From positions 1-64,000 of the forward strand of contig NZ_JAAKEB010000011.1 in the NCBI RefSeq assembly GCF_011038965.1: 64,000 bases of DNA, written 5' to 3'. A program made the position numbers and the translations under genes. The notes under the pieces were generated by a model. It ran no database searches. It was not told where the DNA came from and saw nothing but the letters and a program-made list of their open reading frames with translations. Origin of the DNA: Adlercreutzia sp. ZJ141. GTDB taxonomy: Bacteria; Actinomycetota; Coriobacteriia; Coriobacteriales; Eggerthellaceae. Of the stretch, positions 17,169-25,494 are shown piece after piece; the stretch's first letter is position 1, and each line of letters begins with the position of its first letter.

Positions 17169-17188
17169 AACGCAAACCTACCGACACA

Positions 17189-20185
17189 TTAACCTTTACG
17201 CACAGCGTGCGCGGCAATATCGGCAATAATATCGGCTGTTGTCATAACTTTCACAGTTCTACTCGGCATAGAATTCAAGAAAGCACGCCCGTACGACTTG
17301 GTAAGCAACCGCTTGTCGGCAAGTATGAGCGCACCGGTATCATCGGCTTTCCGAATAAGTCGTCCAGCCGCTTGCTTCGTTTCCAAGATCGCCTGAGGAA
17401 GCACGTACTTGCGCCACGCCTGATCATCGCGCGCAGCGCGCTCGCACGACAAGGGATCAGTCGGTTTCGCAAAGGGAAGCTTCGGAATGATTATTCCTTT
17501 CAACGTAGCCCCTGGTGCGTCGAATCCCTCCCAAAAGCTCTTCAAAGCAAACAGTGATAAATGCTCGTCTGCGAGAAAATCGTCACGAAGACCCTTCACC
17601 GACACTCCCCACTTCTGACAAACCAGTCGTAGGTCATGCGCTTTCAAACAAGGCTGTACCTCGTTAAAACAGGCTTCCATTTCACGGCGATTCGTAAATA
17701 GTGTAAGCATTGAACCCTGCTGTGCAATATGAGTGGCAATCAGCAGCGATTGTAATTTACTCAAATACGAAGGATCCATTGGCTCGGGTATGTCAGATAC
17801 CACATAGATAATCATATTCGTATCAAAGTCATAACTAGAATCAAGCATGCAGGTGCGTGCGTGCGAGAATTCACCAGTATTTAAACCCAACGCCGATTCA
17901 AACGCAGTAAACGTTCCATTCACCGACAACGTTGCGGAAGCAAACACCACCGAATGGGTTCGGGCGAATAGTGTTTCGTTTAGCTTGCCTCCTACCTCTA
18001 CCAGCAACGCTTCTTGTTTTTCCATAACGCGATCCTGCTTGCGGCTTACCGTCGCTGAATATGCGTATTTATCGCTTGGCGAACGGATAATCAGCTCTAA
18101 CGCATTAATCTGCCGTTTCGCCTCCATGGCAAGAGACGCGATCTCGCGTTGAACCTCGGCAGCACCCTCAACATCCTCAAGATAAGCAACAAGCTCCTGC
18201 GACGTAGTAACCAGCTTTTCTGCCGCGTCGATGAGCGTATCAGCAAACGTTGCCATATGGGCGAACGTAGCGCTGCGCCGTACGTCATCGTTTAACCACA
18301 CTTCCGCAATGTCGTAGCCACGTCCCCGCTTACCGGGAGCGAAAAACACCATGTCCTTCATATGCTCTGCATATGCTGCTGCCGCTTCCGCATACATCTT
18401 TCCCGCTGACTTTGCGCGCGAAGTGAGCGTATAGAACAATGTTGCTTTCTCACCGTTGCCCCCGGCATCGACTCGTCGTTCAGCTGCGATAAACACGTTG
18501 CGAGCCGATTCATCGGCACCTGCGCGTGCAGCTGCTCGCAGCAGATCTTCTGCTTCTAAGCTCACCGAAAACGCTCGGCGTGCTTCCTGTTCTGCTCCAT
18601 GAGCCTCATCAACAACCCAATACCGCACCGGAGGTAAAAGCCCTCCATCGGCAGCAAGGTCGCAGAACAGTAAACTATGATTCGTCACAATAATATCAGC
18701 GTGCTCAGCGTGGCGACGCTGCCCGTGAACAAAGCACGACGTGTTGAAATACGGGCATTTCCTTCTCAAACAATCATGGCTCGTCGTAGTAACAGCCTTT
18801 CGCGGAAGCACGCGGTAATCAAGCTTCAGGGAATCCATATCGTCATATTCGGTTTGCTCAATATACGACAGTAGCGCCGCAATCGCAGGAGCCTGCGATA
18901 CGCTTTTGCCCGCCACCTCTTTCATATGCGCACCCGAAGCAGCAATTTGGTCAATACGGCGCAAACAAGGGTAATGCGAAAAACCTTTCAACGACGCATA
19001 GGTAAGCGGACTCATATCGGGATACGTATCTTGTAAAGCCGCAGCGAGAGCGGGAAGCTCATGGTACACCAGCTGATCAAGTAATGCGTTTGTTTTCGTC
19101 GCCACACCGACGGTAATGTTGTTCCGTTTCGCGAGAAGTACCGACGGCACCAGATACGCCATCGATTTTCCCACTCCAGTACCCGCCTCAACAATTAAGT
19201 TCTCACTGCGTTCAAATGCAGCTCCCACTACGCAACCCATAGTACACTGTTCTTTGCGAGGTTCGTAGTCATCATACATGCGGCCGAGTAACCCGTCTCG
19301 GGAAAACAATTCACTTAGTTCGTTACTCGAAGGAAACGTAAGATTCCTTATAGGATCAGCTGCTATATCGTCTGCATCAGCCTTTGCGTTAAATTCCCGA
19401 GTACACACCCTTGCATCGCGAATCGAACGCAACGAAAAACGAGGAATGGCAGTATTGGCTGCTTTCTGGCGAGTGATCTCATCGAACACGATACGGCTCG
19501 ACCATTCTTCCTGTGATGCCAAGCTAGCAATGAACGCTGTGAGATTCAGGGGCATTTCATACACTGCAGCAAACAGTACACGTAACACGGCGCACGTAGA
19601 CGCCACATCATCGTCGGCACGATGTGTCGATAAAGGAAGTCCGAACGCTTTCACCAAATCGATCAGACGATGCGACTTTAAACGGGGAAGAGCAATACGC
19701 GACAGATCAAGCGAATCGATCCATGTGTTTTCAAGGAGCGGATACCCGCTGGGATGCCGTGTAGTAAACGTGCGATCAAAATCTACGTTATGGGCAACCA
19801 GTTTAGCATCGCCTGCGAATTCCACCAAACCTGCAAGTGCTTCGTTAGGGGAAGGGGCATCGATCACATCTTCATCATGAATATTGGTTAGTCGAGCAAC
19901 CTCTTCGGGAATGGGTTTACCGGGATTCACGAACGTTACATACCAATCGATGATCTTTCCTTGTTCCATACGTGCTGCCGCAATTTGGATCAGTTCGTCA
20001 TGATTGAACGAAAAACCTGTTGTCTCAGTATCTATAACAACGATATTGTGGTCTAAATCGCCAAAATCGTGCGACTTTGCCACTTCAGTAAGCGAAGCGT
20101 ATCGGAATACAATCTCGTCGGGCGTCCCATCGCTGATAAACGCATTCAATGCCGCAGGTATTCCAGTTATATGCTTATTTTCCAT
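17189..20185 (-). CDS. dinG: DinG-family helicase with N-terminal DEDDh exonuclease
   Basis: A 998-residue fusion. An N-terminal 3'-5' exonuclease domain (VIDTETTGFSFNHDELIQI near residue 50, then LVAHNVDFD and HRADDDVAST) is followed by an XPD/DinG-type superfamily 2 helicase: Walker A EAGTGVGKS, DEAH box VVDEAH, and a Cys-rich stretch (DCLRRKCPYFNTSC) that could hold an iron-sulphur cluster. Such proteins unwind and trim DNA during repair. The ATG at 20185 is chosen over one 24 bp upstream because AAGGTGG lies 5 bp before it. The gene heads a leftward set with the 560-residue membrane protein and the M28-like protein, 20 bp apart from the former. Confidence 0.92.
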   Translation of the reverse strand: MENKHITGIPAALNAFISDGTPDEIVFRYASLTEVAKSHDFGDLDHNIVVIDTETTGFSFNHDELIQIAAARMEQGKIIDWYVTFVNPGKPIPEEVARLTNIHDEDVIDAPSPNEALAGLVEFAGDAKLVAHNVDFDRTFTTRHPSGYPLLENTWIDSLDLSRIALPRLKSHRLIDLVKAFGLPLSTHRADDDVASTCAVLRVLFAAVYEMPLNLTAFIASLASQEEWSSRIVFDEITRQKAANTAIPRFSLRSIRDARVCTREFNAKADADDIAADPIRNLTFPSSNELSELFSRDGLLGRMYDDYEPRKEQCTMGCVVGAAFERSENLIVEAGTGVGKSMAYLVPSVLLAKRNNITVGVATKTNALLDQLVYHELPALAAALQDTYPDMSPLTYASLKGFSHYPCLRRIDQIAASGAHMKEVAGKSVSQAPAIAALLSYIEQTEYDDMDSLKLDYRVLPRKAVTTTSHDCLRRKCPYFNTSCFVHGQRRHAEHADIIVTNHSLLFCDLAADGGLLPPVRYWVVDEAHGAEQEARRAFSVSLEAEDLLRAAARAGADESARNVFIAAERRVDAGGNGEKATLFYTLTSRAKSAGKMYAEAAAAYAEHMKDMVFFAPGKRGRGYDIAEVWLNDDVRRSATFAHMATFADTLIDAAEKLVTTSQELVAYLEDVEGAAEVQREIASLAMEAKRQINALELIIRSPSDKYAYSATVSRKQDRVMEKQEALLVEVGGKLNETLFARTHSVVFASATLSVNGTFTAFESALGLNTGEFSHARTCMLDSSYDFDTNMIIYVVSDIPEPMDPSYLSKLQSLLIATHIAQQGSMLTLFTNRREMEACFNEVQPCLKAHDLRLVCQKWGVSVKGLRDDFLADEHLSLFALKSFWEGFDAPGATLKGIIIPKLPFAKPTDPLSCERAARDDQAWRKYVLPQAILETKQAAGRLIRKADDTGALILADKRLLTKSYGRAFLNSMPSRTVKVMTTADIIADIAAHAVRKG

Positions 20186-20273
20186 ACGCCCCACCTTATC
20201 ATCTATCATACATTCAGCAGGTCATACTACCCCAAACACAGCTGCTGGTCCCACCACGGACGAAAGGAATCCC

Positions 20274-20918
20274 GTGCTTACCGACAAATTCTTCGGTTCC
20301 TACGAGCGCTTCAGTACTCCTTCAAAAAAAGAGGCGGCGGTTCTATTAGGAGCCGACAATCTTGTTGGCGACCGCTACGATATCGTTTTCAAAACAGAAA
20401 ACCACGTTTCAATCGCCTGGCTGAAAAACCGTTTCGACGGAGAGGTTGGATTTTTTAACGCAAATGTTTCGAGAACACTACGTGTCCTTTCTGCACGCGG
20501 ATGGAAATTGAACGCAGTACTTTCATTTATCGCATATTCCGATATCCCCGAACCAGGTGAATATTGGGGTGAAATGGCTCTCATATGCTACGATCCCTCA
20601 CTTGAAGAATCATTCCTTCCGTTTGTGAGTAAATTTGGCAACGATATGGTCGACGGCAACCGACGTTCCCTTTTGCTAAACGATCATGAATTACAGAGTA
20701 TTATCGATAGTAATGGAAACTGGCTCCCTTCAACGAAGACTAAGTTGCCAACATTAGATAAGGGAACCGCATTCATTAAAACAAGGCGATCGTTTACGGA
20801 GAAAATGGTCGAACACGGAAGAAAAGGGAATATAGGCTGCTATTTGATCAGCTGGGCATTTATTCTCTGCCTTATCGCTTTCGTTGCTTTTATCCTGCAT
20901 TCTTTCGGGCTGTTTTAA
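20274..20918 (+). CDS. Hypothetical protein with C-terminal membrane anchor
   Basis: A 214-residue protein. The first 170 residues are soluble, beginning MLTDKFFGSYERFSTPSKK, with a compact mixed alpha/beta look (GDRYDIVFKTENHVSIAWL); the last 25 residues form one hydrophobic segment (ISWAFILCLIAFVAFILHSF), so the protein is probably tail-anchored. The start is the GTG at 20274, preceded by AAAGGA; the frame is open much further upstream but that part lies antisense to dinG. It is divergent from dinG, with an 88-bp spacer, and ends before a bidirectional terminator shared with ddl. No family recognised. Confidence 0.7.
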   Translation: MLTDKFFGSYERFSTPSKKEAAVLLGADNLVGDRYDIVFKTENHVSIAWLKNRFDGEVGFFNANVSRTLRVLSARGWKLNAVLSFIAYSDIPEPGEYWGEMALICYDPSLEESFLPFVSKFGNDMVDGNRRSLLLNDHELQSIIDSNGNWLPSTKTKLPTLDKGTAFIKTRRSFTEKMVEHGRKGNIGCYLISWAFILCLIAFVAFILHSFGLF

Positions 20919-20958
20919 TACCTCATCAAGAAAGAATACTTCGTATAACACCTCCCGA

Positions 20959-20994
20959 TGAAAGAAAAGCCCCTCGATAGGGGCTTTTCTTTCA
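20959..20994. terminator. Bidirectional terminator between hypothetical gene and ddl
   Basis: Perfect 16-bp stem TGAAAGAAAAGCCCCT/AGGGGCTTTTCTTTCA with a CGAT loop. T-rich arms on both strands (TTTTCTTT) make it a good terminator in both directions for these convergent genes. Confidence 0.9.
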
Positions 20995-21000
20995 CATTAC

Positions 21001-21954
21001 CTAGTTTGAAGTTTTTAAAGCATCTCGTATCAACATAGTACAAAGTTCAGGAAAGCTAATTCCCGCTGCGCGAGCGGCATCGGGAAGCAGCGATGTACTC
21101 GTCATTCCGGGAAGTGTGTTTGTTTCCAACACCCAACACTCCCCGTTCTCGTCGAGAATAATATCGGTTCGCGAAACCCCCGAACATCCTAGTGCCTTAT
21201 GTGCTCGAATAGCAAGATCTTGCGCACGACAGGTCGTTTCACTAGAAATACGTGCAGGACATATGTGTTCAGAGCCACCAGGGGCGTATTTCGACTCAAA
21301 GTCGTAGAACTCACTTTTTGGTACGATTTCAATTACAGGTAGCGCTTTTGTTGTATCGTGATCATCCACAACAGCTACCGTCAACTCAGTTCCCTGAACG
21401 TAGCGTTCTATCAACACCTCGGTATCAATATCAAACGCCTGGTTTATCGCATCGGCTATTTCTTGTTCCCCTTTAACGATAAACACGCCAAGTGCGCTTC
21501 CTTCAGTCCCAGGCTTCACCACACAGTGTTCCCCAACGGTATTTACGATTTCCTTTAGAGAATACTCATTATCAATATGGAGGGTGATTGATAAAGGAGT
21601 TGGAATGTCGTTTTGAGTATAGAACAGTTTTGCCTTTGCTTTATCCATAGCTAAAGCACTCGCCCACACGTTTGACCCGGTGTATGGTAACCCAATCATT
21701 TCAAGCATACCTTGCAGCGTACCATCTTCACCGTATTTACCATGCATACATAAGAAGGCAACGTCGAAATCACCGGTAATCAAAGATACGAGGTCATCGT
21801 TCGACGCCGGATCGAGCATGGTAACCGAATAACCCGCTTCTCTAAGTGCTTCATAAGCACCCTTACCAGAAGCGAGAGAAATCTCTCGCTCGCCGCTCTT
21901 TCCGCCAGCAAGCAATGCGACACTGCATGAGCTCGGATTCAACGTGTTCACCAC
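21001..21954 (-). CDS. ddl: D-alanine--D-alanine ligase
   Basis: A 317-residue ATP-grasp enzyme that joins two D-alanines for peptidoglycan precursor synthesis in the cytoplasm. N-terminal VALLAGGKSGEREISLASG, the CMHGKYGEDGTLQG loop, ATP-binding VVKPGTEGSALG, and C-terminal RTDIILDENGECWVLETNTLPGMTSTSL are all characteristic. Length is normal. The ATG at 21954 starts the gene; the spacer to the divergent rlmN gene holds a parS site and an rlmN promoter. It is not next to other mur genes, so it is probably transcribed alone. Confidence 0.96.
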   Translation of the reverse strand: MVNTLNPSSCSVALLAGGKSGEREISLASGKGAYEALREAGYSVTMLDPASNDDLVSLITGDFDVAFLCMHGKYGEDGTLQGMLEMIGLPYTGSNVWASALAMDKAKAKLFYTQNDIPTPLSITLHIDNEYSLKEIVNTVGEHCVVKPGTEGSALGVFIVKGEQEIADAINQAFDIDTEVLIERYVQGTELTVAVVDDHDTTKALPVIEIVPKSEFYDFESKYAPGGSEHICPARISSETTCRAQDLAIRAHKALGCSGVSRTDIILDENGECWVLETNTLPGMTSTSLLPDAARAAGISFPELCTMLIRDALKTSN

Positions 21955-22035
21955 AACTCCTTTTCGCTATATTATTCGGCTCATGCAGTATAGCAAAACG
22001 CCCTCTTATCAGCGCAGCTCGCCGTACAATGCGCA

Positions 22036-22051
22036 TGTTTCACGTGAAACA
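22036..22051. promoter_or_regulatory. parS site (ParB binding) upstream of rlmN
   Basis: Perfect match to the bacterial parS consensus TGTTTCACGTGAAACA. It ends 2 bp before the rlmN -10 box, so ParB bound here should compete with RNA polymerase. Confidence 0.95.
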
Positions 22052-22053
22052 GG

Positions 22054-22059
22054 TATAAT
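22054..22059 (+). promoter_or_regulatory. -10 box of the rlmN promoter (possibly leaderless)
   Basis: TATAAT lies 7 bp before the ATG at 22067, so transcription would start at or next to the start codon. No Shine-Dalgarno sequence precedes the ATG, which agrees with a leaderless mRNA. No good -35 is seen; the spacer is occupied by parS. Confidence 0.6.
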
Positions 22060-22066
22060 CTTCCTT

Positions 22067-23098
22067 ATGGAAACTCATATCAAAACATATTCACCAAATC
22101 AGCTATCAGTTCTCATGAAAGAACTCGGAGAAAGTCCTTTTCGCGCTCGTCAGCTCGAAGAATGGCTTTATGTTCACCATGTTGACTCATACGACAAGAT
22201 GACTAACCTCCCAAAAGCGTTACGATCAACCCTTTCAGAGATATATCCACTCTATACACCATCAATCATTAATAAGCGTATTTCGAAAGACGGAACAAGA
22301 AAGTACATTATCGAATTTCACGACAACACCTGTGTTGAAACCGTTGCTATTCCCTCAAAGAACGATTCGCGGTTAACAGTTTGTTTCTCTACTCAAATCG
22401 GATGCCCAATGGCTTGTGACTTTTGCGCTACAGGAAAAGAGAGTTTTATTCGAAACCTTTTCCCAGGGGAAATCGTTGACCAGGTTCTTTTAGCACAAGA
22501 AGATATGGGAAAACGTGTTACCAATATCGTCGGTATGGGACAAGGTGAACCATTTCTCAATTATGATAACGTTCTTGCTGCGCTACGCATTCTCAACAAT
22601 CCAAAAGGAATAGCTCTCGGTGCACGACACATCAGCTTATCAACCTGCGGTGTACTGTCAGGTATTCAACGGCTTGCTTCAGAACCAGAACAATTCACGC
22701 TTGCCGTATCTCTACACTCTGCAGTGCAGGAAACTCGCGATTATCTGATGCCAAAGGTTGCATGTTTTCCTCTTCCCGACCTTCGGAAAGAACTCCAGTC
22801 TTATATCAGAGCAACGAAACGACGTGTTACATTCGAATATATCATGATCCGAAACGTTAATGATCAGCCAAGTGATCTTCAAGCATTACTTCGTTTTTGT
22901 AAAGGTCTTCTCTGTCATATTAATCTTATTCCTATCAATTCCATTAAGGATTCCCCTTATCAACCCTCATCTGCTGCAGTAATAAAGAAATGGGTTTCAG
23001 AAATAACCAATAGTGGTATAGAAGTAACAATACGTGATTCTCGCGGAAGTGACATTGCGGGAGCATGTGGACAATTAAAGCAAACACATTTGCTATAA
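22067..23098 (+). CDS. rlmN: Dual-specificity 23S rRNA/tRNA adenine-C2 methyltransferase
   Basis: A 343-residue radical SAM enzyme that methylates C2 of A2503 in 23S rRNA and A37 in some tRNAs. The cluster-binding CxxxCxxC motif is GCPMACDFC (Cys113, 117, 120), and the catalytic cysteines fall in LSTCGV and in the C-terminal DIAGACGQL. VGMGQGEP and SLHSA motifs are present and length is typical. The ATG at 22067 (METHIKTYS) is preferred; a longer frame from 21944 would read through the promoter and parS. It is divergent from ddl and faces parB, with a terminator between. Confidence 0.96.
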   Translation: METHIKTYSPNQLSVLMKELGESPFRARQLEEWLYVHHVDSYDKMTNLPKALRSTLSEIYPLYTPSIINKRISKDGTRKYIIEFHDNTCVETVAIPSKNDSRLTVCFSTQIGCPMACDFCATGKESFIRNLFPGEIVDQVLLAQEDMGKRVTNIVGMGQGEPFLNYDNVLAALRILNNPKGIALGARHISLSTCGVLSGIQRLASEPEQFTLAVSLHSAVQETRDYLMPKVACFPLPDLRKELQSYIRATKRRVTFEYIMIRNVNDQPSDLQALLRFCKGLLCHINLIPINSIKDSPYQPSSAAVIKKWVSEITNSGIEVTIRDSRGSDIAGACGQLKQTHLL

Positions 23099-23174
23099 AA
23101 CTAAGATACTATCCTTATATTAGATTCTTCTCTTTCTTGATTTCTTATCCTTAAACACTTACTAGTATTGAAAG

Positions 23175-23211
23175 AGTGCGAGCTCCTTGGAAATGAGAAG
23201 GAGCTCGCACT
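23175..23211 (+). terminator. Terminator after rlmN
   Basis: Perfect 14-bp stem AGTGCGAGCTCCTT/AAGGAGCTCGCACT with a 9-base loop, then AATTGTTTA. Confidence 0.75.
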
Positions 23212-23238
23212 AATTGTTTATGTAATAAGAATCAATCT

Positions 23239-23280
23239 TCGTTAACATCAATGTTTCACGTGAAACATTGATGTTAACGA
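23239..23280. repeat. 42-bp perfect palindrome centred on parS, 5 bp past parB
   Basis: Every base from 23239 to 23280 pairs with its mirror: 13 bases on each side extend the central TGTTTCACGTGAAACA (23252-23267). It lies 5 bp downstream of the parB stop codon. It is a full parS plus flanking symmetry far beyond what ParB needs, and could also form a cruciform or act as the parAB terminator. Confidence 0.95.
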
Positions 23281-23285
23281 TTGTT

Positions 23286-24395
23286 CTACTCGGAAGATAA
23301 TTGATTAAACAGACGTTTCAAATCTTCTTCGTCTTTAAACTCAATTTCGATTTTATTTTTCCCTTTAACTGACTTAACGCGAACAGGTGCACTTAACACT
23401 TTCTTAAGCTCAGTAGCAACTTTCTTATATGAATCAGGTAACGGTGCACGAGATTGCTTTGCTGCCGATGTTTTACCAGACATTAACCGTGCAATCGCTT
23501 CCGCTTCACGCACTGAAAGAGTTTCTTGTAATAGCTTATCAGTTAGTTTTTGTCGTCCCTCTTGTGTGGGAATAGATAAGATAGCACGCGCATGACCCGC
23601 AGTAATTTTCTCTTCAAACAGTAATTGCTGGGCGTCTTCAGGAAGATCAAGCAACCGTAATGCATTCGCTACCGTTGAACGACCTTTCGACATTGCTTGA
23701 GCAACTTCGGCCTGCGTCATACCACGACGCTCCATCATTCTCCGATATCCATATGCCTCTTCAATTGGATTCAAATCAGAACGCTGAAGATTCTCAACCA
23801 ATGCAAGCTCTAAAGCCTGATCATTGTCCGCTTCTTTAATTCGAACAGGAACAGTTTTCAAATCAATTAATTTGCATGCCTGCCATCTGCGTTCACCTGC
23901 AATGATCTGATATCTTTCTCCATCAATCGAACGAACCAAAATGGGTTGAAGTAACCCATCCTTCTCTATTGAAGCGGCTAGTTCTTCTAATTCTTCTCGT
24001 TTGAAGTTTGTTCGGGGCTGATCAGGATTCGGCTCAATTAAGTCGATAGATATTTCATCGGTAATTTGTTTGGAAACAACACTGATAGATATATCCTCAC
24101 TACTAACAGCTTGATTAAGATCTTCTATTATCACTGAATGTACTTCGTTTTCTCGAGCTTGTTCTGCTCGCTGTTCAGGAGTCATTTTAACGGCTTTTAT
24201 CGACTCTGATGGTACATCTTCACCTTCTACCATTACACGTGGAACAGGTTGAGTAGGCTTCACAACCTGGACAGATTGGGTAGGTTGCGTATGTTTGATC
24301 GGTTCAGGCTTCTCTTCTGGAATTGCCTCGTTATAAATACTACCCATAAGAGAATTTAAACCACGGCCTAAACCACTGCGTGTATTTTTAGCCAC
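23286..24395 (-). CDS. parB: Chromosome partitioning protein ParB
   Basis: A 369-residue CTP-dependent DNA clamp that loads at parS and spreads to organise and segregate the origin. The N-terminal GLGRGLNSLMG is the ParA-contacting motif; a Pro/Glu-rich linker of about 110 residues follows; then the ParB/Srx domain (IAGERRWQACKLI, ENLQRSDLNPIEEAYGYRRM) and the helix-turn-helix (MTQAEVAQAMSKGRSTVANALRLLDLP). The C-terminal segment (KGKNKIEIEFKDEEDL) is the dimerisation region. It is longer than many ParB proteins owing to the linker. Its start overlaps the end of parA by 8 bp, showing co-translation. Confidence 0.97.
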   Translation of the reverse strand: MAKNTRSGLGRGLNSLMGSIYNEAIPEEKPEPIKHTQPTQSVQVVKPTQPVPRVMVEGEDVPSESIKAVKMTPEQRAEQARENEVHSVIIEDLNQAVSSEDISISVVSKQITDEISIDLIEPNPDQPRTNFKREELEELAASIEKDGLLQPILVRSIDGERYQIIAGERRWQACKLIDLKTVPVRIKEADNDQALELALVENLQRSDLNPIEEAYGYRRMMERRGMTQAEVAQAMSKGRSTVANALRLLDLPEDAQQLLFEEKITAGHARAILSIPTQEGRQKLTDKLLQETLSVREAEAIARLMSGKTSAAKQSRAPLPDSYKKVATELKKVLSAPVRVKSVKGKNKIEIEFKDEEDLKRLFNQLSSE

Positions 24396-25395
24396 GGGAG
24401 ATCACTTCCTTTGCAAGATCAACGTACGATTGCGCTCCTTTGCCGGCAGGATCATATTGAGTAATAGGCTGACCATAGCTCGGGGCTTCTGATAATTTGA
24501 CGGTTCGAGGAATCATTGTCTCAAAAACAATTCTGCCGAAGTAATTTCTCACCTCTTCGACAACTTGTCGCGATAACGTCGTCCTTCCATCGTACATCGT
24601 CATAAGCACGCCATAGATATCTAAACTTGGATTCAAGCGACTTTTGACACGATTCATCGAATCAAGAAGTTTTGTCACACCTTCCAATGCATAGAATTCA
24701 CACTGAATTGGGATTAACAATTTATCTGCTGCAACAAGAGCATTAACAGTTAATAAACCAAGAGAGGGAGGACAGTCGATAAAAACAAAATCATATCTCC
24801 CTCTCATCGTGCCAACAGCATCTTTAAGACGGTTTTCACGTGCCATCTCAGAAACAAGCTCAACTTCCGCACCAGCAAGGTTGATTGTTGCAGGAACAAC
24901 GTCTAACCCTTCGTATACATCGGGAATAATAGCTTGCTCTATCGGCACATCGTTAAGTAATACGTCATAAATACAGTTTTGAACTGCACCTTTATCGATT
25001 CCTAAACCACTTGAAGAGTTTCCTTGTGGGTCAAGATCAATAAGCAAAACTTGTTTACCTATTTCACCAAGAGCAGCACCTAAGTTGATAGATGTTGTCG
25101 ACTTACCAACTCCACCCTTTTGATTAATGATAGCAATAACCTTTGTTTGACCAACAACGTGAGTTACTGGAGCCTTGTCAGCATACGACTTCAACGGACG
25201 GCTCTCAATCACGACATCCCGCACCGGCTCGGGTTGTTTCACTTCTCGCTCAATAACGGGAGCAGCCTCAATATCTTCAATCGAATCTATTTGAGTAATT
25301 TCTTCTTTCGGTTCCTCAATAGTAGGACCAGGAGTTGCTGTTATTTCAGATTCCTTTTTATGTCTATCACGCTTCAAACTATCGAATAAGCCCAC
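24388..25395 (-). CDS. parA: Chromosome partitioning ATPase ParA
   Basis: A 335-residue P-loop ATPase of the ParA/Soj type that forms a DNA-bound gradient pulling ParB-parS complexes apart. The deviant Walker A KGGVGKST is at residues 93-100, with FIDCPPSLGLLTVNAL as Walker B region. Ahead of it lies an unusual 85-residue charged extension (MGLFDSLKRDRHKKESE and a Glu/Pro-rich stretch), absent from minimal ParA proteins. Co-transcribed with parB. A symmetrical parS variant sits 45 bp upstream in the probable promoter, so ParB feedback is plausible. Confidence 0.97.
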   Translation of the reverse strand: MGLFDSLKRDRHKKESEITATPGPTIEEPKEEITQIDSIEDIEAAPVIEREVKQPEPVRDVVIESRPLKSYADKAPVTHVVGQTKVIAIINQKGGVGKSTTSINLGAALGEIGKQVLLIDLDPQGNSSSGLGIDKGAVQNCIYDVLLNDVPIEQAIIPDVYEGLDVVPATINLAGAEVELVSEMARENRLKDAVGTMRGRYDFVFIDCPPSLGLLTVNALVAADKLLIPIQCEFYALEGVTKLLDSMNRVKSRLNPSLDIYGVLMTMYDGRTTLSRQVVEEVRNYFGRIVFETMIPRTVKLSEAPSYGQPITQYDPAGKGAQSYVDLAKEVISRG

Positions 25396-25440
25396 AGAAA
25401 TCCCCTTTCATCGGACGATTCAAAGTATATACCTTCTCGA

Positions 25441-25456
25441 TGTTTCATATGAAACA
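25441..25456. promoter_or_regulatory. Symmetrical parS variant upstream of parA
   Basis: TGTTTCATATGAAACA differs from consensus parS only in the two central bases (CG to TA) and keeps perfect dyad symmetry. It lies between rsmG and parA, just upstream of a TATACT-like -10 on the minus strand (near 25424-25429). It may bind ParB weakly or be an operator for the parAB operon. Confidence 0.6.
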
Positions 25457-25494
25457 TTCGCTCTCACATCCGTTGAAGTAACTACTTTCCGGCG

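Noticed and set aside
20004-20273. Upstream extension of the 20274 gene
   Set aside because: It lies antisense to the dinG exonuclease domain, and a GTG with AAAGGA at 20274 gives a better start.
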